Assembly (NCBI GenBank): GCA_052389555.1 | Contig: JBQTHV010000014.1 | Coordinates: 1 to 64,000 of the forward strand | Source: JABFSM01 sp052389555 | GTDB taxonomy: Bacteria > Gemmatimonadota > Gemmatimonadetes > Gemmatimonadales > GWC2-71-9 | DNA: 64,000 nucleotides | Direction of reading: 5' to 3' | In this document: positions 7,047 through 13,962 of the stretch, piece after piece | Layout of the letters: every line of letters starts with the position of its first letter | Position numbering within the stretch: the stretch's first letter is position 1 | Notes under the pieces: model-generated | The model's database searches: none | The model's input: the letters and a program-made list of their open reading frames with translations, nothing else | Told to the model about the DNA's origin: nothing | Made by a program: the position numbers and the translations under genes

Positions 7047-7427
7047 ATGACTTCTCCGGCGCCGCCTCAAGTCGAGGTCGAGCAGCACCATGCTTCTCTT
7101 CGCGTGGGGGATCTCCCTGCTGCAATAGAGTTCTACCCGCCACGCCTGGGATTCCATGCGTTCACTTGGGGTAAACCGCCCACGATGACTGGCGTCAACC
7201 TTGGCGAGACGCAGATATTCCTCGAGGCTGGGAGGCCAGCACCGGCTCGGGACTGCACCCATTCGAGGCGCTTGGCGACGGCGTTGCCGGCGGTCCCTAT
7301 CTTGGGTTCAGCCGATATCGGGCAGCGCGTCGCTAGGCGGACGTGGGCTGACTCGTTGCGGACTCGAATGCGAGTTGATCACACCGCTCCCGCGCGCCGC
7401 GCATCCGACCATGGTGCGATGATTTGA
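7047..7427 (+). pseudogene. VOC (glyoxalase/bleomycin-resistance) family gene, broken; cassette 7
   Basis: ATG 7047 (GAGGAAGG upstream) starts a VOC-like half: VEQHHASLRVGDLPAAIEFY followed by LGFHAFTWGKPPTMTGVNLGETQIFLEAG. After about codon 62 the homology-like sequence moves to another frame (STGSGLHPFEALGDG...), and the original frame continues as arginine-rich filler to 7427. A VOC protein should reach about 125 residues with a second beta-alpha-beta unit, which is absent. I read this as a frameshifted, decaying cassette gene at the distal end of the array. Confidence 0.6.
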
Positions 7428-7438
7428 GAGGAAGCCGT

Positions 7439-8050
7439 ATGATGCGTCGTCTCTATCTCACTACGCTCATAGCGATGGTCCCCGGGACTCCCGCATTCGC
7501 ACAGAACCAAGGGGCCGTGCCGCGGGCGATCCCGCTGCCGGATACGGTGGGCGCGAACTTCGCCGTCTCGGACACGCTTACCGGCAGAAGTGAACCCGCA
7601 GACTATGACTTCCTCATTGGCGCGTGGCGTTTCACGTTCCAAGCGCGGCGTCGCGATGGTTCATTCACGCCTCCGTTCACCGGGCATTGGGTTTTCACCA
7701 GGAAGCAGACGGGCGGCCAGGGTGTGCTGATCGAAGACCACTGGCGGCCCGACGACGCATCGTCGACCTGGGACGCCGGCACGTGGACGTACCGCGCCTA
7801 CAACCCGGAACGCAAGATCTGGGAGATGCAGGGGATCAACACCACTATCGGCGCATGGCAGCCGGGGCTGATGTGGAGCGCCGGCGACGACCGATTGCTG
7901 ACCGAGTGGTATGGACCAATGCTGGTCCGTTTCAGGTATTTCGCCATCGAGCCGGATAAGTTTCTGTGGCGCGCCGATGCCACCTTCGATCGGGGCAAGA
8001 CCTGGGTCAGGGACTATTGGACGATGGAAGTGCACCGCATCTCGCGCTGA
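7439..8050 (+). CDS. Secreted hypothetical protein (DUF1579-like fold)
   Basis: About 203 residues with a signal peptide (RRLYLTTLIAMVPGTPAFAQ). The mature part contains DYDFLIGAWRFTFQARR, the WxxTG/GxW-type opening of DUF1579 and related calycin-like beta proteins, then repeated Trp-rich strands (HWVFTRKQ, TWTYRAYNPERKIWEM, DYWTMEVHR). The start is ATG 7439 with GAGAGGAAG before it; the in-frame TTG at 7424 is inside that ribosome binding site. No catalytic residues are recognised. It follows the last cassette with no attC, so it probably lies outside the array. Confidence 0.7.
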   Translation: MMRRLYLTTLIAMVPGTPAFAQNQGAVPRAIPLPDTVGANFAVSDTLTGRSEPADYDFLIGAWRFTFQARRRDGSFTPPFTGHWVFTRKQTGGQGVLIEDHWRPDDASSTWDAGTWTYRAYNPERKIWEMQGINTTIGAWQPGLMWSAGDDRLLTEWYGPMLVRFRYFAIEPDKFLWRADATFDRGKTWVRDYWTMEVHRISR

Positions 8051-8087
8051 ATACCCATCCACCCGGAAGATTCCTTGAACACCTCTT

Positions 8088-8480
8088 ATGTGCTCGCGCT
8101 CTCCCTGGCTTTACCGGGGCCACTGGCGGTGCCGACCCTCCGAGCCTCCCCAGGCTGCCAACGGGTCCAACGCCCAGGTCGTGAGGGGCATGTATGACGC
8201 CTTTGGCCGAGGCGACGTACCTGGTGTGATCGCAGCCCTCGACTCCGCCGTTCGATGGATGGAAGCCGAGAGCTTCATCTACGCCGATGGCAAGCCCCAG
8301 ATCTTCATCGCTGGTGGCCAAACCATCGTCGTGGAGGGTCGCTACCGGGGCAAGGTGAAGGCGACTGGAAAGCCCATCGATTCCCAGTTTGCCCATGTCT
8401 TCGAGTTCCGGGATGGGAAGGTCATTCGCTTTCAGCAGTACACCGATACCAAGCAGTGGGCGCAGGCCGTGCAACCGTGA
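8088..8480 (+). CDS. SnoaL/NTF2-like protein, probably frameshifted near the start
   Basis: The C-terminal 90 residues (VVRGMYDAFGRGDVPGVIAALD...HVFEFRDGKVIRFQQYTDT) are a SnoaL-like alpha+beta barrel, a fold of small isomerases and ligand-binding proteins. The N-terminal 35 residues in this frame are not protein-like. A neighbouring frame from TTG 8075 reads NTSYVLALSLALPGPLAV, a good signal peptide. A one-base shift between about 8120 and 8160 would join them. The domain also lacks part of its middle strand segment. The stop overlaps the next start (GTGA), so the two genes are coupled. Confidence 0.6.
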   Translation: MCSRSPWLYRGHWRCRPSEPPQAANGSNAQVVRGMYDAFGRGDVPGVIAALDSAVRWMEAESFIYADGKPQIFIAGGQTIVVEGRYRGKVKATGKPIDSQFAHVFEFRDGKVIRFQQYTDTKQWAQAVQP

Positions 8481-9034
8481 CCGCAGCAGGCCCGACGCGC
8501 GTTGACCTGGTGTCCCAACGCCCACCGCTTCGCACCACGCTGTGGCTCGCCTTGCGGAGCCTCGCCTGGGCCGTTGTGCTGCCAGGGATCTTCGCTGGCT
8601 TTCTCCCCTGGCGCTACTTCGGTCTTCGCTCGGCCGATATCAGCCTAGCGAACCCATTTCACTGGATCGCTCTCCTTGCCATACTGCTCGGAGCAATCCT
8701 GTTGGCAGTTGCGATCGTTGAATTCGCCCGGACCGGCCGCGGCACTCTCTCACCGCTGGATCCTCCTCGCATGCTGGTCGTGCGGGGTCTCTACCGGTAC
8801 GTTCGCAACCCCATGTATCTCAGCGTGACGGTCCTGGTTCTCGGGGAGGCCCTGCTGGCAGGCTCGACGCCGCTGCTCTTCTATTGGGTGATCTGGTTCG
8901 GGGCCGCGAACCTCTTCGTCATGGGCTACGAAGAGCCGAACCTGCGCAGCCGGTTCGGGGCCAGGTACGACCGCTACGCGGCTGCGGTAGGCCGCTGGAT
9001 CCCACGCCTCAAGCCCTACCGGCCCACGGAATGA
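8477..9034 (+). CDS. Isoprenylcysteine carboxyl methyltransferase (ICMT) family membrane protein
   Basis: 185 residues from GTG 8477, overlapping the preceding stop. It has four to five hydrophobic segments. The signature RGLYRYVRNPMYLSV at about 100-115 and the C-terminal EEPNLRSRFGARYDRYAAAVGRWIP are typical of the ICMT/phospholipid-methyltransferase family, which uses S-adenosylmethionine at the membrane. The substrate in bacteria is generally unknown. The coupling to the SnoaL-like gene suggests a two-gene unit. Confidence 0.82.
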   Translation: MTAAGPTRVDLVSQRPPLRTTLWLALRSLAWAVVLPGIFAGFLPWRYFGLRSADISLANPFHWIALLAILLGAILLAVAIVEFARTGRGTLSPLDPPRMLVVRGLYRYVRNPMYLSVTVLVLGEALLAGSTPLLFYWVIWFGAANLFVMGYEEPNLRSRFGARYDRYAAAVGRWIPRLKPYRPTE

Positions 9035-9071
9035 GGCGTTCCTGGCCCACTCTGCGTAAGAACCTCCAGTC

Positions 9072-9270
9072 CTAACTGACGTGGCGCACCTCCAGCGACC
9101 CTTCCGGCAGGGTACCGTACCAGACTCGTTCCACCGTCACCGACTCGACGGGATAGATGAGGCCTCCCTGACCGCAGGCCAACGCCTGGCCTTCCCGCGC
9201 TCAATCCCCAAGGCCTTCTCGTCTTCGGCGACCAGCTCTGGATACTCGGCCACGCGGCCGTGCCATATAT
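9072..9270 (-). pseudogene. Possible gene remnant in a 329-bp gap
   Basis: Between 9035 and 9363 there is no intact gene. On the minus strand one frame reads HGRVAEYPELVAEDEKALGIERG. A second frame continues with ACGQGGLIYPVESVTVERVWYG and ends RHVS-stop at 9072. Together they look like one protein broken by a frameshift near 9200. I do not recognise a family. Codon quality is the only evidence. Confidence 0.3.
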
Positions 9271-9363
9271 TTCGGTCCCGACGGCCTCATCTCCCAATCC
9301 CGGATTCTCACTTGGCGGCGTGCACCGTAACGAGGGACATGACCATAACGCGGGGAGGTGCCT

Positions 9364-9894
9364 ATGGCACTAGTCGTTCTCCTCAAGGGCGTTAACGTCG
9401 GCGGGTATAGAACGTTTCGCCCGAGTCTCCTGGCCAAAGAGCTCGAACCCTTCGATGTCGTGAACGTGGGCGCGGCCGGGACCTTCGTGGTTCGCAGGAC
9501 AGTGAGCCGGGTGAAGCTCCGCGCCGCAATGATGCGTCGACTCCCGTTTGAAACGGAGGTGATGATCTGCGACGGCTCTGATATCCTCCGGCTGGCTTCC
9601 CGCGATCCGTTCGCGGGTCAGCCCTCCGGGCCGAGTATCGTGCGATTCGTGAGCGTATTAGCCAAGGACCGGCCGCCTCGGACCGCAGTCCCCCTGAGCT
9701 TCCCCTCCAATGGACAGTGGGGTTTGAAAATTCTCGGCCGCCAGGATCGGTTCATCTTCGGCCTGTACCGCCGCGAGATGAAGGCCATTAGCTACCTTGG
9801 CCGGCTCGAGCAGGTGTTCGGCACGCCCGTCACGACCCGTAATTGGAACACGATCCAGGTGATCGTTCGAATCCTGAAGAACTCGAACGCCTAG
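9364..9894 (+). CDS. DUF1697 family protein
   Basis: 176 residues beginning MALVVLLKGVNVGGYRTFRPSLLAKEL and containing VVNVGAAGTFVVR. These match the DUF1697 opening (small, soluble, unknown function, often described as ferredoxin-like folds). GGGGAGGT lies 6 bp before ATG 9364, so the in-frame GTG at 9358 is unlikely to be used. It stands alone between a gap and the glycosylase gene. Confidence 0.85.
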   Translation: MALVVLLKGVNVGGYRTFRPSLLAKELEPFDVVNVGAAGTFVVRRTVSRVKLRAAMMRRLPFETEVMICDGSDILRLASRDPFAGQPSGPSIVRFVSVLAKDRPPRTAVPLSFPSNGQWGLKILGRQDRFIFGLYRREMKAISYLGRLEQVFGTPVTTRNWNTIQVIVRILKNSNA

Positions 9895-9964
9895 CGAACG
9901 GATTCATCCCGAATCTGCGGATGTCCAACGTCTGGAACGGCATCTTCTTCGAGCGTACCCGCCA

Positions 9965-10528
9965 GTGACCGCGCGGTGCGCCTGGCCCCGGACCGAGCTC
10001 GACATCGCGTATCACGATGTCGAGTGGGGCACCCCAGTCCATGACGACCGGCTGCTCTTCGAGTTCCTGACTCTGGAGGGAGCGCAGGCCGGGCTCAGCT
10101 GGTCCACCATCCTCAAGAAGCGGCCCCACTACCGGCGTGCCTTTGGGGAGTTCGATCCCTCCACCGTAGCGAGATTCACTACGCGAAGCCTAACCCGGCT
10201 CATGAACGATCCCGGCCTGGTCCGGAACCGGCTCAAACTCGAGAGCACGGTCTCGAATGCGAGAGCATTCCTGGCTGTCCAGGGCGAGTTCGGCTCGTTC
10301 GATGCCTATCTTTGGCGGTTCGTGGACGGGAGGCCCAGGCAGAACGCCTGGCGGTCTCTGCGCCAGATCCCGGTCCGCACCCGGGAATCTGATCAGCTCA
10401 GCAAAGACCTGCGACAGCGGGGCTTCCGATTCGTCGGTTCCACCATCTGCTATGCCTTCATGCAGGCAGTGGGCATGGTGAACGATCACGTCGTCACTTG
10501 TTTTCGGTATCGCCAGCTCTGTCCATAG
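9965..10528 (+). CDS. tag: DNA-3-methyladenine glycosylase I
   Basis: 187 residues. Removes 3-methyladenine from alkylated DNA. The Tag signature is complete: RCAW with zinc ligand C5, H17 in AYHDVEWG, LTLEGAQAGLSWSTILKKR (substrate pocket), and the C-terminal zinc ligands H and C in NDHVVTCF. It starts at GTG 9965, with no good alternative. The stop is 9 bp before the DUF488 gene, so it is probably cotranscribed. Confidence 0.95.
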   Translation: MTARCAWPRTELDIAYHDVEWGTPVHDDRLLFEFLTLEGAQAGLSWSTILKKRPHYRRAFGEFDPSTVARFTTRSLTRLMNDPGLVRNRLKLESTVSNARAFLAVQGEFGSFDAYLWRFVDGRPRQNAWRSLRQIPVRTRESDQLSKDLRQRGFRFVGSTICYAFMQAVGMVNDHVVTCFRYRQLCP

Positions 10529-10537
10529 CCAATAACC

Positions 10538-10924
10538 ATGTCCATTCGGGTAGTTCAGCTCGGTAGTCCTCGCGCCCCGGGCGAGGGGCTCCGGCTCGGT
10601 ACCGTGCGGCGCCCGCCCCGCGGTGTTCCGAAGACGGAATACTCCCGCCGGAACTTCTATGACCTCTGGTTGCCTGAGCTCGCACCTTCCGAGGCGCTGG
10701 TCAAACTCGCCATGCGCGCCCGGGACGAACGGGGATGGAGTCGCTTCGTATGGGGTTACCGCGCCGAGATGAAGCGACCGCCGGCGGCGCGGCTCCTGGA
10801 CCTTCTGGCCGGGTTCTCCCCGCACGCCGACTTCTCGGTCGGCTGCTATTGCGAGGATCCGACGCGCTGCCATCGGTCGATTCTCCAGGAACTGCTCCGC
10901 GAGCATGGAGCTCGCCTGGCATGA
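10538..10924 (+). CDS. DUF488 family protein
   Basis: 128 residues. The family landmarks are visible: RVVQLGSPRAPGEGLRLGTVRRPPRG at the start, YDLWLPELAPS in the middle, and VGCYCEDPTRCHRSILQELL at the end with paired cysteines and a histidine. The biochemical role is unestablished. Its last codon overlaps the next ATG (ATGA), so it is translationally coupled to the VOC gene. Confidence 0.88.
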   Translation: MSIRVVQLGSPRAPGEGLRLGTVRRPPRGVPKTEYSRRNFYDLWLPELAPSEALVKLAMRARDERGWSRFVWGYRAEMKRPPAARLLDLLAGFSPHADFSVGCYCEDPTRCHRSILQELLREHGARLA

Positions 10925-11349
10925 CGCCGTCGGCTCCTCCCGCCATTCGGTTCGAGGCTGCCATCCCGCAGTTCACGGTGGCCGACGTGGTCCGCACCGC
11001 CGAGTACTATCGCGACGTCCTGGGTTTCCAGATTGCGGGGTACTGGGATGGAGCGCAGGTGAGCCTGAACACCGAGCCGCCGCCGGTATTCGGGATCGTC
11101 TGGAGGGACCAGATCTCGATCCACTTGAACCGTGCCGATCAACCCGACGTTCGCACCGGTCGCGCCGAAGGCGCGTATGACGTCTATCTTCGGGTGAAGG
11201 GTCTGGACGCGCTGGCTGCCGAGCTGCGCGGCCGCGGTGCCGACATTCTCGACGGCCCCGAGGACCGTATCTATGGCCAGCGAGAGCTGGTCGTACAAGA
11301 CTGCAACGGATTGATCCTGGCGTTCGGTGAGGAGATCCCCCGTCCGTGA
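10921..11349 (+). CDS. VOC family (glyoxalase/bleomycin-resistance-like) protein
   Basis: 142 residues with the two beta-alpha-beta-beta-beta units of VOC proteins: FEAAIPQFTVADVVRTAEYYRDVLGFQIAGYW, then YDVYLRVKGLDALAAELRGRGADIL and a final VQDCNGLILAFGE. Metal ligands are plausible at H (SIHLN) and E (FGEE). Many such proteins bind or sequester small molecules; the ligand is unknown. Both ends overlap the neighbours by 4 bp (ATGA and GTGA). Confidence 0.87.
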   Translation: MTPSAPPAIRFEAAIPQFTVADVVRTAEYYRDVLGFQIAGYWDGAQVSLNTEPPPVFGIVWRDQISIHLNRADQPDVRTGRAEGAYDVYLRVKGLDALAAELRGRGADILDGPEDRIYGQRELVVQDCNGLILAFGEEIPRP

Positions 11350-11585
11350 CGAGCCCATCCGGAGGGTTCGAGTCCGGTCCGAGTCGCCCGCCTACGCTCC
11401 GCCAGATTGCCGGCGTCCTCGTGGTGCTGGCGATCGGGATCGGCGTTCCACTGCTTCTCGAACCCCGAATTCCGCGCCAGTTTGAGCGCGCGATACCGTA
11501 TCTCACCGGGCTGGTCGCGTGGACCTGGGTCGGCTATCGCGTCATCCGCTGGCTTCTTGGCATGACCAGGACCCCGGAGACGTGA
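11346..11585 (+). CDS. Small membrane protein, two predicted helices
   Basis: 79 residues from GTG 11346, overlapping the VOC stop. Helices at about 20-38 (IAGVLVVLAIGIGVPLLL) and 50-70 (IPYLTGLVAWTWVGYRVIRWLL) leave a short basic loop. There is no recognisable family. It sits in the run of coupled plus-strand genes. Confidence 0.65.
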   Translation: MTSPSGGFESGPSRPPTLRQIAGVLVVLAIGIGVPLLLEPRIPRQFERAIPYLTGLVAWTWVGYRVIRWLLGMTRTPET

Positions 11586-11595
11586 GGAGGATCCG

Positions 11596-12069
11596 ATGAA
11601 TCGCATGCCTCGTACCGCCGCGGGTGCCCGTGCATCGTCCGGTCTGGCCGCGTTGCTCCTTCTGGTCAATGCCTGCGGAACGAGCACACCATCCCAGGAA
11701 TTGCTGGTGACGGGACAGGATTACGCGTTCCAGCTGCCCGACAGCATGCCGCCCGGCCTGGTGGCCTTTCGGTTCTACAACTCCGGCAAGGTTCCGCACG
11801 AGATGGGAGTCAGCCCCCGCAAGCCTGGGGTAACTCTGGCCCAGGTTCTCGAGCTGGACCGCCGGGGTGGAAACGTCGATTCGCTCTTTGAAGGCATCGT
11901 CGGTATTCTGATCGTGAATCCGGGCGATACGGCGGTCGGCCGGCTGCTGGTGGACCTGGAGCCGGGCCGTACCTACGTCTTCTGGTGCAACTTCCAGGAC
12001 GCTCCCGACCAGCCCAGGCATATCAACCTTGGCATGATCCGCAGCCTGGATTTCGGCCTAACCCGCTAG
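11596..12069 (+). CDS. Cupredoxin-like lipoprotein
   Basis: 157 residues. A lipoprotein leader ends LLLLVNAC (cysteine at about 27). The remainder is a small beta-sandwich with type-1 copper ligands in order: H in KVPHEMGV, C in VFWCNF, then H and M in RHINLGM. It is likely an anchored periplasmic copper/electron-transfer protein or plastocyanin-like domain. GAGGAGG lies before ATG 11596. Its last three sense codons, L-T-R, are the dispersed decamer CCTAACCCGC. Confidence 0.78.
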   Translation: MNRMPRTAAGARASSGLAALLLLVNACGTSTPSQELLVTGQDYAFQLPDSMPPGLVAFRFYNSGKVPHEMGVSPRKPGVTLAQVLELDRRGGNVDSLFEGIVGILIVNPGDTAVGRLLVDLEPGRTYVFWCNFQDAPDQPRHINLGMIRSLDFGLTR

Positions 12070-12071
12070 CG

Positions 12072-12539
12072 ATGGGTCGCCCGGAAGCGGTGATCTTCTG
12101 CGGTATTCAGGGCGCCGGGAAGACCAGCTTCTATCGCGATCGGTTCTTCGATACCCACGTCCGGCTGAGTCTCGACCTGCTGGGGACCCGCCGGCGCGAA
12201 CAGGTGCTGGTGGCCGCATGCCTGGACGCCAAGCAGTCGTTCGTGATCGACAACACCAACGTAACCCGCGCCGATCGGGCCCACTATGTCGAGCCGGCCC
12301 ACGCGGCCGGGTTTCGGGTCGTCTGCTATTTCTTTCCTGCCGACCCGAAGGCCGCCCTCGCAAGGAACCTCAGGCGGCCTGGCAAGGCGGCGGTTCCCCC
12401 GCCGGCCGTCCTTGGCACCGCGAAGCGGCTCGAGCCTCCCTCGCTGGATGAAGGATTCGATGCGCTGTATCAGGTCGAGCTGGTCGAACCCGAAGGCTTT
12501 TCGCTCGTCGAGCTCAGCGAACCCCAACGCTCCCTTTGA
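12072..12539 (+). CDS. P-loop kinase (AAA/zeta-toxin or PNKP-like)
   Basis: 155 residues starting 2 bp after the cupredoxin stop. The Walker A motif GIQGAGKTSF is at about 11-20. LSLDLLG and FVIDNTNVTRADRAHYV are the substrate-side elements of polynucleotide-kinase-like and zeta-like ATPases, followed by the lid arginines RNLRRPG. It phosphorylates an unknown small molecule or nucleic-acid end. The 3' end overlaps the convergent amidohydrolase gene by 26 bp. Confidence 0.8.
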   Translation: MGRPEAVIFCGIQGAGKTSFYRDRFFDTHVRLSLDLLGTRRREQVLVAACLDAKQSFVIDNTNVTRADRAHYVEPAHAAGFRVVCYFFPADPKAALARNLRRPGKAAVPPPAVLGTAKRLEPPSLDEGFDALYQVELVEPEGFSLVELSEPQRSL

Positions 12540-13941
12540 CGGCCTCGAGCAGCTTGGGCGAGTCGTAGCCTACGCCGTCCTTGAACACCAGCGTCGTGTT
12601 ACGGATGTCGGCCGGCCGTGCGTTCGGATCGCCCCGCACGACCGCGAGGTCCGCGATCTTGCCGGTCTCGATCGAGCCCAGGTCCTGGTCCACGCCGAGG
12701 ATCCGGGCGCCGTTCAGGGTCATGATCCGGATCGACTCCACCGGAGAGAAACCCGCCTCGACGAGCAGCTCGTGATTACGCTGATCGCCGAAACCGGGAA
12801 GCGCGCCGCCATTCCCGGTCGGGTCCACCCCGGCGCCGAGGAGACCTCCGGCGGCCACGAAGGCGCGCTCGAACTCCATCGCCTTGCGGAAGACTTCGGG
12901 AGCAATCCCGGCGCGCGGGTTGTCGGCGATTCGCTGGCGCGAGGCGAGGTATTCTTCGCGCGTCTCGGGGGACATGGCTTCAAGCATTCGCGAATCGAGC
13001 TCCGGCGGCCGATTGGGCACGAAGAGCTCGTAGACCGCGAGCGTCGAGGTCATGGCCACTTTGTGCTTGACCATGTCTTCGATGGTCGCGCGGACGGCCG
13101 GTCCGCCGATCTCCACGCTGGCGAGGCTCTGGCCCGCAGAACCCGGACACTGATCGGGCTGCTTGCTGGAATCGTATTCGGCGTTGGCGAACAGCCCGTG
13201 CTCGAGCGCGTCGATCCCTAGTGCCACCGCCTCACGGTATCCGACCGAGCAGAGGTGGCCGGTGAGCTTGAGACCGCGCTGGTGGGCCTCCTCGATCGCC
13301 GCCTTCATCTCATCGCGGGTGATCAGGGTGTAGAACTTGAACCAGGTGGCTCCCTCGCCGGCCCAATAGGCCACGACCCGCCGGGCGTCGTCGGGGGTAC
13401 CGACCTGATACATGCCGGAGCCCGCGCCCTCCCCGCTGATGTAAGGACCGGTAACGTGCAGGCGGGGCCCGGCGACCTCGCCGGCCTCGATCGCCTTCTT
13501 GAGGTTGAGCTCCGCATAGGGCGACATGCTGCCGGTGGTGCGGATCGTGGTGACCCCGCTGGCGAGATACAGGAGGCGTGCGGAGAAGTTCGCCTGGATG
13601 CTGCGGCGCGGAGTCGTGTAGAACGTGTGGTCGTGCAGCCCGATGATCCCGGGGACCACGGTATGGCCGGACAAATCCATAACCCGCGCGCCGGCGGGCG
13701 CCGGAGTCGAGGCGGCCGGGCCCACCCGGGCAATGCGGCCGTTCGCAATGACGATCGTTTGATCCTCACGGGCCGGCGCACCGGTGCCATCGATCACCCG
13801 CACGTGGGTCAGGGCCACGACCGGCTCGGGGACCGCCACCATGGTTCGGGGTCCGGTGCCAAGCCGGTCGAACGACTGGGCCCGCAGGCTCGGGGCGATG
13901 CCGAGGAGCAGGAGCGGAACGGCTCGCAGGGCGTACGGCAT
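12514..13941 (-). CDS. Exported amidohydrolase family protein
   Basis: 475 residues with a signal peptide (ALRAVPLLLLGIAPSLRAQ). It is an amidohydrolase TIM barrel with a beta-sandwich made from both ends. Metal ligands: H103 and H105 (GLHDHTFY), the bridging K in TWFKFYTL, H in LTGHLCS, H in ALEHGLF and D in GAGVDPTG. The C-terminal TGKIADLAVVRGDP closes the sandwich, as in imidazolonepropionase-like enzymes. The reaction is probably hydrolysis of a cyclic amide or dipeptide-like bond in the periplasm; the substrate is unknown. Confidence 0.88.
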   Translation of the reverse strand: MPYALRAVPLLLLGIAPSLRAQSFDRLGTGPRTMVAVPEPVVALTHVRVIDGTGAPAREDQTIVIANGRIARVGPAASTPAPAGARVMDLSGHTVVPGIIGLHDHTFYTTPRRSIQANFSARLLYLASGVTTIRTTGSMSPYAELNLKKAIEAGEVAGPRLHVTGPYISGEGAGSGMYQVGTPDDARRVVAYWAGEGATWFKFYTLITRDEMKAAIEEAHQRGLKLTGHLCSVGYREAVALGIDALEHGLFANAEYDSSKQPDQCPGSAGQSLASVEIGGPAVRATIEDMVKHKVAMTSTLAVYELFVPNRPPELDSRMLEAMSPETREEYLASRQRIADNPRAGIAPEVFRKAMEFERAFVAAGGLLGAGVDPTGNGGALPGFGDQRNHELLVEAGFSPVESIRIMTLNGARILGVDQDLGSIETGKIADLAVVRGDPNARPADIRNTTLVFKDGVGYDSPKLLEAVKGSVGVR

Positions 13942-13962
13942 GGGGATTCTCCAAACAGCGGG

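Noticed and set aside
7430..12540. Continuation of the integron cassettes to 12.5 kb
   Set aside because: Genes are small and co-directional, but no attC lies between them, and several overlap by 4 bp as in an ordinary operon.
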